A stretch of DNA of 64,000 nucleotides from CAVRXT01 sp049644285 (GTDB lineage Bacteria > Acidobacteriota > Terriglobia > Acidiferrales > UBA7541), in NCBI GenBank assembly GCA_049644285.1, contig JBARRP010000118.1, positions 1 through 64,000 on the forward strand. Reading direction: 5' to 3'. Both the position numbers and the translations under genes were made by a program. Shown here one piece after another: positions 33,120 through 42,845 of this stretch. Each line of letters starts with the position of its first letter. Position 1 is the stretch's first letter. Below the pieces are notes generated by a model, which saw only the letters and a list, made by a program, of their open reading frames with translations, was not told where the DNA came from and did not search any database.

Positions 33120-36002
33120 TTGAGCACAGGCGCGGCCGCACGCGGAAAACTATTCCCGTATGTCCTGTTCCGTGCGGTGTTTGTGTGCTTCCTCGCCGGC
33201 ATTTTTCCGGCTCATCTGCGCGCTGAACCGCAACGCTCCGACGCCACGCAGTACGTCATCGACCGCATTGAATTCGTCGGCAATCGCCGGATCGCCCGCG
33301 ACACGTTGCGGGCTCGAATTTTCTCGCGGCCCGGCGACCCTTACAGCGAAGAGGCCGCGCGCCGCGATTTTCAGGCGCTGTGGAATACGAACTTCTTCGA
33401 AGACATCCGCCTCGAAGTCGAAGATAGCCCCGATGTTTCCAACGGAAAAATCCTCGTATTCCACTTGACGGAGCGGCCGGTCATCCGCCGGATCGAATAC
33501 AAAGGCAACAAGTCCGTCAGCGAATCCGACATCCTGGAGCGGTTTAAGGACCGCAAAGTGGGTCTCTCGATTGAAAGTCAGTTTGATCCCACCAAGATCA
33601 AACGCGCCGAGGTCGTCCTGAAGGATCTGCTGGCTGAGCACGGACGCCAATTCGCCACCGTCAAGCCTACCTACGAAAAAATCGCGGCAACCAATGCGGT
33701 GAAACTGATCTTCAATATCGACGAAGGGCCGAAGGTGAAGATCGGCCGTATAATCATCGACGGCAACCACGTCTTTTCCAGCCGCCGCATCATTCGATCG
33801 ATGCGGCATTCCCGCCCGATCGGCGTTCCACTGGGGATCACGGAGATCGACATTTGGAGCAAGACTTTTGACCGACGCAAGCTCGACGAAGACCTCGAAG
33901 TGGGCATCCGCGGACTCTACCAGGACAATGGCTATTTCAAGGTCTTGGTGAAGGATCCGGTTCTGAAGACGGTGGATGAAAGCCGTGGCGGGGTTCCCGG
34001 ACCGTGGCCTGGCATCGGGAGCAAACACGGAAAACGCACTGACATCACCATCCCGATTGAAGAAGGCGAGCGCTTCCGCATGGGCTCGCTCAGTTTCACC
34101 AGCTCCGATCCAGACCAGCCCCTTTTTTTCAAGACCGAATTCCTGGCCAGGATTTTCCCTCTGAAGCAGGGGGATATCTTCTCCACCGATAAGATCCGAA
34201 AGGCATTTGAAACCTACAAGAAGCTGTATGGCGAGTACGGGTACATCGATTTCACTACCACACCGGACACCGAGATTGACGATGTGAAGAAGATCATCAA
34301 TCTCAAGATGGTCCTCGATCAGCAGAAGCAGTTTTTTGTCCGCCGCATCCAATTCGTGGGCAATACCACTACCCGCGACAAGGTCATCCGCCGCGAAATC
34401 CTTCTCGACGAAGGCAACCTGTTCAACAATCGCTTGTGGGAGCTCAGCATTCTGCGGCTGAACCAGCTCGATTACTTCGATCCCATCAAGCCGGAGAATG
34501 CCGAGCTCAAACGCAACGTGAAAGAGGGCACCGTCGATATCAAGCTGAAGGTCAAGGAGAAGGGCAAGCAGTCCATCAGCTTTTCGGGAGGCGTCAGCGG
34601 ACTGGCCGGAAGCTTCATCGGACTTTCCTATCAGACCAACAATTTCCTCGGTCTGGGCGAGACGCTCACGTTCTCGGCGCAGCTCGGTGACCGTCAGCGT
34701 AATTTCATTTTCGGCTTCACCGAGCCGTATCTGCTGGACCGGCCGATCACCACCGGTTTCAGCATTTTTGACAGCCGGTTCGACTTTAATCAGGCGCGCG
34801 AGACTTCGATTCTGGTGGGCCAGCAGGTGGCCATAAACCCGGCGCTGGCGCAGAATTACAACACGGACCGCAAGGGCTTCACCGTCTTCGCCAGCTATCC
34901 GCTGCGCCGCTGGTCCTTCACTCGACTGGGAGTTACGTATGGATGGTCCACCACGAACATCACCGCCTTTAGCCAATCTTCCCAGCTTTTATTTGAGTCC
35001 GTGCAGTTTACCAGCCTGGCCGGACCTAACTCGCTGAAGGGCATTCGTTCCAGCAAGATCACGCCCACGCTCACCTACAACACCGTAAACCACCCCATCA
35101 ATCCCACCGGAGGTAAGAGCTTTTCCTACGGACTCGGGATCGAAGGCGGCCCAATCGGCGGCAACGTCAACACTCTGACGAATACCTTCGAGTTTAAATA
35201 CTTCCACCCGGTCACCAAGCGGCGAAACGTAATCGGCCTCCGCTTCGTGGGCGCCTACAGCACGGGCTACGGGGGAAAGGTGGTCCCGCCTTTCGACCGC
35301 TTTTACATCGGAGGCGAGCAGGACATCCGCGGATTCGATTTCTACACGATTTCGCCCTACATCTTTATTCCGACCACGACGACCTCATCTGTGTTTTTCA
35401 CGAATCCCACAAAGCTGGATCAGAATGGCAATCCGACGCTTCAGGCGGTCAATGTTCCGGTGCTCCAGTTTCTGTCGACGCGCCCCGGAGGCGATACACA
35501 GGGCGTGTTCAACATCGAATATCGCATCCCGATCGCCGGCCCGGTAACCTTTGAGTTTTTCCATGACATCGGCATTGACGGCGTCCTGAGCAAATCCCAG
35601 TTGCAGCTCAGCCAGTCGGCGGTGAGTCTGCTGCAGCAGCAGTTCCCAAATCCTCTCTTCCCGAACACAACTGTCCAACAGAGTCTGCCGATTGTCGGCC
35701 GGTCCAATTTCCGGCCGCGGAGTTCGGTGGGGCCGGAGCTGGTGGTGCAATTGCCGATCATCAACGCCCCTTTCCGCGTGTACTATGCGTATAACCCGTT
35801 GCGGTTGAACCAGACCATCCGAGGGCCGCGGGGGGCATTTTTCTTGAGCGATCAGGTTCTGCGGACATTGCCGCCCGGGGTGCTCCAGACGCAGATCATG
35901 CCGCAGTTGAACTCGATCTTGGATCAGCAGGTCCAGATATTTCCCACGGGTCTGATCGAGCCGAAGAGCACGTTTCGGTTCACGGTGACGCGCACTTTCT
36001 GA
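33120..36002 (+). CDS. bamA: outer membrane protein assembly factor BamA
   Basis: About 960 residues. A signal peptide ends in IFPAHLRA, followed by five POTRA-type repeats (each beginning like VIDRIEFVGNRRIARDTL, VIRRIEYKGNKSVSESDI, KVKIGRIIIDGNHVFSSRRI), then a beta-barrel whose last residues end in RFTVTRTF, the outer-membrane assembly signal. It folds and inserts barrel proteins. The start is taken as TTG at 33120, 9 bp after GGGGGAG; the longer frame runs back into clpC. A lipoprotein of unknown role and a Skp-like chaperone follow. Confidence 0.93.
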   Translation: MSTGAAARGKLFPYVLFRAVFVCFLAGIFPAHLRAEPQRSDATQYVIDRIEFVGNRRIARDTLRARIFSRPGDPYSEEAARRDFQALWNTNFFEDIRLEVEDSPDVSNGKILVFHLTERPVIRRIEYKGNKSVSESDILERFKDRKVGLSIESQFDPTKIKRAEVVLKDLLAEHGRQFATVKPTYEKIAATNAVKLIFNIDEGPKVKIGRIIIDGNHVFSSRRIIRSMRHSRPIGVPLGITEIDIWSKTFDRRKLDEDLEVGIRGLYQDNGYFKVLVKDPVLKTVDESRGGVPGPWPGIGSKHGKRTDITIPIEEGERFRMGSLSFTSSDPDQPLFFKTEFLARIFPLKQGDIFSTDKIRKAFETYKKLYGEYGYIDFTTTPDTEIDDVKKIINLKMVLDQQKQFFVRRIQFVGNTTTRDKVIRREILLDEGNLFNNRLWELSILRLNQLDYFDPIKPENAELKRNVKEGTVDIKLKVKEKGKQSISFSGGVSGLAGSFIGLSYQTNNFLGLGETLTFSAQLGDRQRNFIFGFTEPYLLDRPITTGFSIFDSRFDFNQARETSILVGQQVAINPALAQNYNTDRKGFTVFASYPLRRWSFTRLGVTYGWSTTNITAFSQSSQLLFESVQFTSLAGPNSLKGIRSSKITPTLTYNTVNHPINPTGGKSFSYGLGIEGGPIGGNVNTLTNTFEFKYFHPVTKRRNVIGLRFVGAYSTGYGGKVVPPFDRFYIGGEQDIRGFDFYTISPYIFIPTTTTSSVFFTNPTKLDQNGNPTLQAVNVPVLQFLSTRPGGDTQGVFNIEYRIPIAGPVTFEFFHDIGIDGVLSKSQLQLSQSAVSLLQQQFPNPLFPNTTVQQSLPIVGRSNFRPRSSVGPELVVQLPIINAPFRVYYAYNPLRLNQTIRGPRGAFFLSDQVLRTLPPGVLQTQIMPQLNSILDQQVQIFPTGLIEPKSTFRFTVTRTF

Positions 36003-36077
36003 GATGGAGATGGAAGAGCAATTCGAAAGCGGGGATCTACGCTGAGGACATTCAAGGCATCAAAGGGAGCAAGTCGG

Positions 36078-39000
36078 ATGAGGGGTTGGAAAGAGATGAG
36101 GATTTGCGTGGCGGGAGCGGCGGCTCTTGCGGCCGCTTTGATGGCGGGCTGCGGAGGCGGTAACCAAGCGACCGCCGGCGTGACAGTCGCCCCCAACGCC
36201 GCAACGGTGCTTGCCGGCAGGACGCAACTCTTCACCGCAACCGTGACCGGCATATCCGCGAACACCGTTACCTGGGCCGTAAGCCAAGGCACCGCGACAC
36301 CCATCACCGGTGGCAACTCGACGCTCGGGACGATCACGACGGCCGGTTTGTATACCGCGCCTGCGACCATTCCCAATCCCAATCAGGTTACGATCACCGC
36401 CACCAGCACCGTTAACACCAAAACCATCGGCACCGCCACCGTGACGGTTGATTCGGGCGTTCGCGTGAAGGTGCTTCCCGCCTCGGATGATTGCGCGACT
36501 TCGGCCCCCTCCAACCTCGCGATCGCGACGGGCGAACAGTTTCAATTCAAAGCCTGCGTCACGGGGACGACGAACACCAGCGTCACGTGGGCGGTCAACG
36601 GGACTGCTGGAGGGAGCCCGACGCTTGGCATAATTAGCGGCAGCGGCCTGTACGCCGCGCCCACGACTCCTCCCGCCAGCCTGTCCATCACCGCTACTTC
36701 AGCGGCCGATCCTAACCAATCGGGCAGTATTCCGCTCAGCGTAACCGCTGCTGCCGATCCCACACTGGCCAGCATCGAGCCTTCAACGGCCGCGCAAGGC
36801 TCCGTGCAGCAGGATGTATACTTGACAGGAACCAACTTTTTCTCGACGAGTCAGGTGCTCGTCGGCGGCAGCGCGAATAACGTCACGACCACGTTCCTAA
36901 GCTCGACGGTGCTCCGCGCGCGCGTGCTGGCGCCGGCGCTCCTTGCAGGGGGAAACCTGCCGATCAGCATCCAGCGGCAGAACGGTGACGTTTCCCCGCC
37001 CGTGAATCTGACCGTGCAAGCGGTGCGCCCGGCGATCATTTCTTCCTCGCCCGACAGCGTGCCGAAAGGCGCCTCCTCGCCAAACGTGACGCTTACCGGC
37101 GGATACTTCACGCCTTCAACGACCGCGGAATTCAACGGGCAGCCGCAGATTCTGACTCCGCCCAGCACCGATCCCCGGCATGTGATCGTAAACGCTTCGG
37201 GGGCAGCCTTGGGGACGCCCGGATTATATTCGGTGGTGGCGCGCAATCCCGGCGTTGCAGCGGCAGCCTCCGCCATCGCTTCTACGAATTTGGCCGTTTC
37301 GAGTTTGTCCAGCGACATTCCCAGCGCACCACAAGCGACGGTGACGCTTGGCGCATCAGCATCACCTTCGGCTGTCGCCTTCAATTCGGCGACGGCGACG
37401 GCCGTCGTCGCCAACACCGGAGGCAACTCGATTTCTTTGATCAACCTGACGAATATCGCCTCGATTCCGCCACCCACAACGATAAACCTCGGAGCCAACA
37501 AGAAACCTACCGGTGTGGCCGTCGACGACCTTCTGAATGAAGCGGTCGCCGCGGATAACGGCGATAACACCGTCGCGGTGGTGAACCTGGCCACTCAGGC
37601 GGTAACTTCAGTCTCGCTCTCTGGGTTCACACCGATGGGCAGCGCACCCTTCGCAGTGGGGATCAATCCGCTTTCGCATCGCGCGATCGTGGTGAATCAA
37701 TCCACCAACACGGCCACGATCATCGAACTCACCGCAACCCCTACCTGTACGACTCCTCCCTGTGTCTTGACCACGATTGGAGGCAGCGCCAATCCCATCA
37801 GTACCGGAACGAATCCTTCGGTTGCTGTGGACCCCCGGTTGAATTGGGCGATTGTGACACCGGGCGGCGCGGGAACGATCTCGATCGTGGATCTTGGCCG
37901 CCCGGCGACTGCTGGAGACGGAGGCCGCGTCCCGGGCGTGGTTGCCACCTTCAGCCTCACGATCAGCGTTCAAGGCGTTGCAGTCAATTCGGAAACCCAT
38001 CAAGTGTTGGTAACCGATCCCAATAATACGGTCGCGACTCTTTTTAGCGCCCTGGACAACACGCCTGCGTCGATTACCACGCTAAAAGGCGACGTCGCCG
38101 CAGCGACCAACCCTTTGACCGACGTTGGCTTGACTGTGAATAGCCAGGGCGGAGTTGTTACCGTTTTCGACCTGCGCACGCAGTTGGCGCTGAGCCAACC
38201 CCCCATCAAGGTCGGATCAAACCCGGTTGCAGCCGCCATCGACCCCGGAGGCAACGTGGCCGTGATCGTGAATCAAGGTGATAATACGGTCTCGATTTTG
38301 TCGCTCGGCCCGATTCGCCCGCTGCATGTCGTTGAATCCAGCTCAGAAACAATTGTGGTTCCAGCTTCGACGTTCCCTGCGCCTCCGCCGGCGTGTTCCG
38401 CCTTTGCCTCTCCGAATTCGCTGACCATCATGGTTGTGGGGACCGGGTTCGTTGCGGGCTCCATGGTTCATTTGGATGAAACGACGACGCCTGTGCCGAC
38501 GGTAGCCCCTGTAACGACGAACGTCATCACTGGCCGTGAAATCTGCGCCACGATTCCCGCCGGCCTGCTCAATTCGGCGCGGCGGTACACACTGGATGTA
38601 CAGAACGTTGGTTCGGCGGACCCGGTGGGGACCTTTTCGAACGCTGCCAGCCTGACCGTCATTCAGCCGGTTACAGTAGGCACATCGCCCCAGGCGGTGG
38701 CAATTGATGCGGCCCGCGAACTCGCGGTCGTGACGAATGCGGGAGACTGCAAGAGCGTCGGTACGGTGTCGATCGTGAACCTGACTACCGGAGCGACGAA
38801 CGCTGCTCCCATCTCGGTGGGAACGTGCCCGGAGGGCGTAGCCGTGCTGCCACGTCTCGGCCGCGCCGTCGTCAGCAATAATGCCGACAACACGGCGTCC
38901 ATCCTGGATACCGTAAATCAAGTGGTGGTGAACGCGTTGACGCCCTGCGCCGGCTGCGCCGGACCAATGGGCGTGGCGATTAACGGCGACACGCTGAACG

Positions 39001-39605
39001 CGGTGGTTGCGAACTTCACTTCCAACAATATCGCCTCATTCTCAGTGGATACAGGCACGGTGGGATCCTCAGTCAATGTGGATCAGGAGCCGTTGGCCAT
39101 CTCAGTGGACCCAACCCGCAATTTTGCCGCGGTGGCCACGGCCTCGCAAACCAGCACGCTAAACCTGGTGGATCTCGCGATCAATTCGCTTGCAGGCCGG
39201 GTGCCCAATCTGCAGCTGCCCTCCGGAGTGGCATTCGATCCGGTGTCGGATGTTTTCCTTGTTGCGGAGAGCCTGAAAAACACGGTGGACATTGTGGATC
39301 CAGCAACGCAGATTTCTACGCCCATGCGAGTCGGCATCAACCCGACGTCCCTCGATTACAATTTCCAAACCAGTACGCTGGTGACGATGAACACGGCCAG
39401 CAACACGATTTCAGTGATGGATTTTCTGGGTCAGCGTGTGCGCGCGGTTCTTGGATTCGCCGCTGCGCCAAGCACGCCGGCCACGCTGCCGGGTGGCGCG
39501 CCCCCACTCCCGCAGCCGTCTGTGGCGATCGATCCGAAGGCAAACATTGCGGTGGTCGTGGATCAGAATAATAACCGAGTCCTGTTGGTTCCTCTGCCCC
39601 AGTAA
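36078..39605 (+). CDS. lipoprotein with Ig-like domains and YVTN/YncE-type beta-propellers
   Basis: A 1175-residue lipoprotein: the signal ends in LMAGC with the lipidated Cys near residue 25. Domains in order: Ig/BIG-type repeats (ATVLAGRTQLFTATVTG, LAIATGEQFQFKACVTG), IPT-like strands (IEPSTAAQGSVQQDVYLTG, SSPDSVPKGASSPNVTLTG), then two long runs of YVTN-like repeats (GVAVDDLLNEAVAADNGDN, AVAIDAARELAVVTNAGD, VAVLPRLGRAVVSNNADN) that should fold into propellers. The family is secreted and often surface-bound; function unknown. It sits between bamA and the Skp-like chaperone. Confidence 0.85.
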   Translation: MRGWKEMRICVAGAAALAAALMAGCGGGNQATAGVTVAPNAATVLAGRTQLFTATVTGISANTVTWAVSQGTATPITGGNSTLGTITTAGLYTAPATIPNPNQVTITATSTVNTKTIGTATVTVDSGVRVKVLPASDDCATSAPSNLAIATGEQFQFKACVTGTTNTSVTWAVNGTAGGSPTLGIISGSGLYAAPTTPPASLSITATSAADPNQSGSIPLSVTAAADPTLASIEPSTAAQGSVQQDVYLTGTNFFSTSQVLVGGSANNVTTTFLSSTVLRARVLAPALLAGGNLPISIQRQNGDVSPPVNLTVQAVRPAIISSSPDSVPKGASSPNVTLTGGYFTPSTTAEFNGQPQILTPPSTDPRHVIVNASGAALGTPGLYSVVARNPGVAAAASAIASTNLAVSSLSSDIPSAPQATVTLGASASPSAVAFNSATATAVVANTGGNSISLINLTNIASIPPPTTINLGANKKPTGVAVDDLLNEAVAADNGDNTVAVVNLATQAVTSVSLSGFTPMGSAPFAVGINPLSHRAIVVNQSTNTATIIELTATPTCTTPPCVLTTIGGSANPISTGTNPSVAVDPRLNWAIVTPGGAGTISIVDLGRPATAGDGGRVPGVVATFSLTISVQGVAVNSETHQVLVTDPNNTVATLFSALDNTPASITTLKGDVAAATNPLTDVGLTVNSQGGVVTVFDLRTQLALSQPPIKVGSNPVAAAIDPGGNVAVIVNQGDNTVSILSLGPIRPLHVVESSSETIVVPASTFPAPPPACSAFASPNSLTIMVVGTGFVAGSMVHLDETTTPVPTVAPVTTNVITGREICATIPAGLLNSARRYTLDVQNVGSADPVGTFSNAASLTVIQPVTVGTSPQAVAIDAARELAVVTNAGDCKSVGTVSIVNLTTGATNAAPISVGTCPEGVAVLPRLGRAVVSNNADNTASILDTVNQVVVNALTPCAGCAGPMGVAINGDTLNAVVANFTSNNIASFSVDTGTVGSSVNVDQEPLAISVDPTRNFAAVATASQTSTLNLVDLAINSLAGRVPNLQLPSGVAFDPVSDVFLVAESLKNTVDIVDPATQISTPMRVGINPTSLDYNFQTSTLVTMNTASNTISVMDFLGQRVRAVLGFAAAPSTPATLPGGAPPLPQPSVAIDPKANIAVVVDQNNNRVLLVPLPQ

Positions 39606-39746
39606 CGCTGCGCAACCGTGCGGCCAACCGTCGCGCGAGCGCCCGGCATCACAAGAGACGAGGACTTTAGGTGTAGCCGGGCGCGGTAGTTCATGTGGGT
39701 GCGCGGCCCTGGATTCTGTTTGCTGCGCGCGAATCCCCGAATATCG

Positions 39747-39776
39747 TTGACCCGTTTGGAAGCGAATCGCTATAAT
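39747..39776 (+). promoter_or_regulatory. sigma-70-like promoter of the Skp-like gene
   Basis: The -35 box TTGACC (39747-39752) and the consensus -10 box TATAAT (39771-39776) are separated by 18 bp. The start would be near 39783, about 36 bases before the ATG. Confidence 0.8.
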
Positions 39777-39818
39777 GCTCGATTTGCAATCTTCTGGATT
39801 TTTTCACAAGGAGTGAGA

Positions 39819-40481
39819 ATGAAGATTCGATATGCAGTTCCGGCCCTTGCGGCACTGCTGGTGATCTCGGCTGCGAAGGCGCAGACCGGAAGCTCCGCTG
39901 CCAAGAACGCGGCCCCAGACGCAGCGCCGTCGAAGGTCGGTGTGATCAACGTTCAAGTCGCGATCACGAGCACGTCGGAGGGCAAGCAGGCATCCGCGGA
40001 GCTTCAGTCGCAGTTCGCGCCTCGACAGACGGAACTCGACAATCTGCGCAAGCAGGTCGAAGACGTCCAGACGCGGCTCCGCACCGGTGCTTCGACACTG
40101 AGTGACGAGGAGAAGCAGCGCCTGGCTCGCGAGGGCGAACAGTTTAGTCGCACTTTCCAACGCAAGCAGCAGGATCTTCAAGACGACGGCAACGAAGCGC
40201 AGCGCGAAGTGGTGGACCGCATCGGCCGGAAGATGCTCGATGTCGTGGACAAGTATTCTCGCGATAACGGCTTCGCCGTGATCATCGATACCTCGGCGCA
40301 GAATACCCCGGTGGTTTACGCGGCGAATCAGGTGGACATCACTCAGGAGATCATCCGGCTGTACGACCAGGCCTATCCTGTGAAGGCCGGTTCGGCACAG
40401 AAGCCCGCCACTCAGCGTCAGCCTGCCGCCAAACCGCCGCCGCAGCCGCCGCCACAGTCACAATCGCAGCCGAAACCATAG
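39819..40481 (+). CDS. OmpH/Skp-family periplasmic chaperone
   Basis: A 220-residue exported protein. The signal peptide is MKIRYAVPALAALLVISAAKA. The mature part has VGVINVQVAITSTSEGKQAS, a long coiled-coil hairpin (FAPRQTELDNLRKQVEDVQTR through RKQQDLQDDGNEAQREVVDRI) and the closing strand GFAVIIDTS, typical of OmpH/Skp chaperones that hold unfolded outer-membrane proteins. A Pro/Gln-rich tail is added at the C terminus. AAGGAG lies 5 bp before the ATG, and a good promoter and a terminator bracket the gene. Placement after bamA fits the role. Confidence 0.9.
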   Translation: MKIRYAVPALAALLVISAAKAQTGSSAAKNAAPDAAPSKVGVINVQVAITSTSEGKQASAELQSQFAPRQTELDNLRKQVEDVQTRLRTGASTLSDEEKQRLAREGEQFSRTFQRKQQDLQDDGNEAQREVVDRIGRKMLDVVDKYSRDNGFAVIIDTSAQNTPVVYAANQVDITQEIIRLYDQAYPVKAGSAQKPATQRQPAAKPPPQPPPQSQSQPKP

Positions 40482-40502
40482 CCGCTCCGAGGGCCGATTC
40501 CT

Positions 40503-40540
40503 AAAGGTCTCTGGGGCCCAAGGTCCGGGAGGCCTTTCTT
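40503..40540 (+). terminator. intrinsic terminator after the Skp-like gene
   Basis: AAAGGTCTC (40503-40511) pairs with GAGGCCTTT (40529-40537), nine pairs with one G-U, and is followed by CTT. It lies about 20 bp after the stop codon and separates this unit from the rimP promoter. Confidence 0.65.
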
Positions 40541-40603
40541 ATCCCCGCCGCCGCGCGGAATCGCGTTCAGAAATGGTACGGACCCTCATAAGGTACGTCG
40601 GAC

Positions 40604-40632
40604 TTGCCTTTCTGCGGTCCGGCAGTTATACT
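40604..40632 (+). promoter_or_regulatory. sigma-70-like promoter of the rimP-nusA-infB cluster
   Basis: The -35 box TTGCCT (40604-40609) and the -10 box TATACT (40627-40632) are separated by 17 bp. Transcription would begin near 40639, about 145 bases before rimP, leaving room for a leader that holds a strong hairpin followed by T residues. Confidence 0.75.
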
Positions 40633-40662
40633 TTGGCCGTTTCCAGTTAGGTCGAAAGATCA

Positions 40663-40685
40663 AGTGGGCGCGAGCCCACTTTTTT
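40663..40685 (+). terminator. leader terminator/attenuator of the rimP cluster
   Basis: AGTGGGC pairs with GCCCACT around a GCGA loop and is followed directly by TTTTT. It lies between the promoter and the rimP start, so it would stop part of the transcripts before nusA and infB. rimP leader hairpins are known in proteobacteria; whether this is the same motif is not tested. Confidence 0.7.
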
Positions 40686-40784
40686 GTTGCGCGCTGGTCG
40701 CCGCTAGCTGGACGGCACTATCGCCGGTCCAGCCGGGTAACCCAGCGACGGGTGTCGGAATCGGGCCCGGGGGCCTGGAAAGCG

Positions 40785-41258
40785 ATGGACCTGGAGAAGA
40801 TACGCGAAGCAGCCGAGCGGGTGGCGCACTCGGAGGGCGTGGAAATCTTCGATATTGAGTGGAAGGTGGGCAAGCAGCGGCTCTTGCGGGTCTACCTGGA
40901 CCGGCAGCCGACGCTGGCGGACCCCAAGGGCGGCGGCATCAGCCACAACGACTGCGAGAGGGTAAGTCAACAGTTGAGCGTGATTCTCGACGTCGAGGAC
41001 CTAGTGCCGGGGCCGAGTTACGTGCTGGAGGTCAGCTCGCCGGGGCTTGACCGAAAGCTCTTGAAGCCGGCCGATTACGATCGATTTTCCGGGAGGCGGG
41101 CGAAAATTTGGCTGGATGAGCCGGTCGAGAACATGAAGTATGTCGAAGGGCGGCTCGCGGGATACGCCGACGGGATGGTGAAGGTAGCGGTGAAAGACCG
41201 CGAGATGGCGCTGCCCTTTGCGGGGATTCGCAAAGCGAATCTCGTAGTCGAGATTTAG
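40785..41258 (+). CDS. rimP: ribosome maturation factor RimP
   Basis: A 157-residue protein. The motifs GVEIFDIEWKVGKQRLLRVYLD, ISHNDCERVSQQLSVILDVED and YVLEVSSPGLDRKL are diagnostic; the last is the strongest RimP signature. It assists 30S subunit assembly. The ATG at 40785 is preferred to a GTG 33 bp upstream. It is followed after 18 bp by nusA in the standard rimP-nusA-infB order, behind a leader with promoter and hairpin. Confidence 0.93.
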   Translation: MDLEKIREAAERVAHSEGVEIFDIEWKVGKQRLLRVYLDRQPTLADPKGGGISHNDCERVSQQLSVILDVEDLVPGPSYVLEVSSPGLDRKLLKPADYDRFSGRRAKIWLDEPVENMKYVEGRLAGYADGMVKVAVKDREMALPFAGIRKANLVVEI

Positions 41259-41276
41259 GGATCAGGGGAGAAGGGA

Positions 41277-42842
41277 ATGGCGAATCTGCTGTACCAGACA
41301 ATCGAGCAGATCAGCCGGGAAAAGCATATCGACCCGGAGGTTATCGTCGCGGCCATCGAAGATGCGATGGTGGTGGCGGCGCGCAAGTATTACAAGACCG
41401 AAGAAGATATCCGTTCAAAGTTCAATCCGGAGACCGGCCAGGTGGACGTCTTTTCTGTGCGTATGGTCGTCGAAGAGGTCGCCGACCCGCTGCGCGAGAT
41501 TTCGATCAACGATGCTCGCCGCCAGAACCCTAGCGTCGAAGTTGGGAACGAAATCACCCAGCCGAAACCCACCGAAGTGCTTGGGCGGATTGCAGCCCAG
41601 ACGGCCAAGCAGGTGATCCTGCAGAAGGTGCGGGAGGCCGAGCGCGATACCATTTACAGCGAATTCCACACCCGCGTCGGCGAACTGGTGAACTGCATCG
41701 TGAAGCGCACCGAAGGCCCCGACCTGATTGTGGATCTTGGCCGGACGGAAGCGCGTCTGCCGAAGCGGGAGCAATCGCGCCTGGAGGCCTACAACGTCGG
41801 CGACCGCCTGCGGGTCACGATTCGCGCGGTCGAGCGCGCCGCCAAGGGCCCTCAGGTGATCGTTTCCCGCGCCGATCCCGCGCTGGTGCAGCGGCTGTTC
41901 GAAATGGAAGTGCCGGAAATTTACGACGGCACCGTGCAGATTCGGGCAGTGGCGCGCGAAGCCGGCGAGCGCACGAAGATCGCCGTCGAAAGCCGCGACA
42001 AGGACGTGGACCCGGTGGGCGCGTGCGTCGGGATGAAAGGCATGCGGGTGCAATCCATCATCCGCGAGCTGCGCGGTGAAAAAATCGACATCATCCCGTA
42101 CAACGAAGACACGCTCACGTTCGCGCAGAAGGCGCTGAGCCCCGCGAAGGTTACCCGCGTGCAGATCGTGGATTCCGAAGAGAAGCGGCTGGAGGTGATC
42201 GTCGAGGACACGCAGCTTTCGCTCGCCATCGGCAAGAAGGGTCAGAATGTGCGTCTCGCCAGCAAGTTGATCACTTGGAATATCGATATCAAGAGCGAAG
42301 AGGAGAAGCGGCGCGAAATTGAAGCCCAGATGACCGCGCTGACGGCTCCGACCACGCCGCTCGCCGAGTTGAAGGGTGTGGGGCCGAAGACAATTGAAAA
42401 GCTCGAAGCCCATGGGATTTCTTCGATCGAGCGGCTCGCGGACATGACGCCGGAGCAGTTGATCGAAATCCCGGGAATCGGCGAAAAGATGGTGGAAAAA
42501 ATCCATCAGTCTGTGGCCGCTCACTTCGAAGCGCTCGAAGCCGGCCCAGCCCCGGCCGCGGAAGAGGGTGCAGCAGAGACGGTGGTGGAAGAAGCCCCGG
42601 CCGAGGAAGCGACCACCGTTGAGGCCACCACCCAAGGGGCGGCCACGGAGGAGCCGGTGACGGAAGAACCGGTCACGGAAGAAGATTCGACCTCCCCGAG
42701 CAGCCAATCGGCGCCTGCGGAGAGTGAAGAAACGACGCAAACGGAAGGGAATGGACCCGCTGCGACGGAGACGCAGAGCGTTGAAGAAGAAGAAGGAGCC
42801 CAAGGAGCTGCGGAATCTCGGGGAACGGAAGATAAAACTTAA
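41277..42842 (+). CDS. nusA: transcription termination/antitermination factor NusA
   Basis: A 521-residue protein. The N-terminal RNA polymerase-binding domain is followed by S1 (VNCIVKRTEGPDLIVDLG), KH1 (GACVGMKGMRVQSIIREL) and KH2 (LAIGKKGQNVRLASKLI). Near residue 360 a helix-hairpin-helix pair (LKGVGPKTIEKLEAHGI, IPGIGEKMVEKIH) stands where other NusA proteins have acidic repeats. The last 100 residues are low-complexity and rich in Glu, Ala and Thr. NusA controls pausing, termination and antitermination. It is co-transcribed with infB (stop and start nearly touch). Confidence 0.95.
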   Translation: MANLLYQTIEQISREKHIDPEVIVAAIEDAMVVAARKYYKTEEDIRSKFNPETGQVDVFSVRMVVEEVADPLREISINDARRQNPSVEVGNEITQPKPTEVLGRIAAQTAKQVILQKVREAERDTIYSEFHTRVGELVNCIVKRTEGPDLIVDLGRTEARLPKREQSRLEAYNVGDRLRVTIRAVERAAKGPQVIVSRADPALVQRLFEMEVPEIYDGTVQIRAVAREAGERTKIAVESRDKDVDPVGACVGMKGMRVQSIIRELRGEKIDIIPYNEDTLTFAQKALSPAKVTRVQIVDSEEKRLEVIVEDTQLSLAIGKKGQNVRLASKLITWNIDIKSEEEKRREIEAQMTALTAPTTPLAELKGVGPKTIEKLEAHGISSIERLADMTPEQLIEIPGIGEKMVEKIHQSVAAHFEALEAGPAPAAEEGAAETVVEEAPAEEATTVEATTQGAATEEPVTEEPVTEEDSTSPSSQSAPAESEETTQTEGNGPAATETQSVEEEEGAQGAAESRGTEDKT

Positions 42843-42845
42843 CTG

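Noticed and set aside
33150..34976. 608-residue minus-strand open frame opposite bamA
   Set aside because: It is the antisense shadow of a clear BamA gene in GC-rich DNA; the composition is Asp/Gln/Val/Phe-rich without family features and no binding site precedes it.
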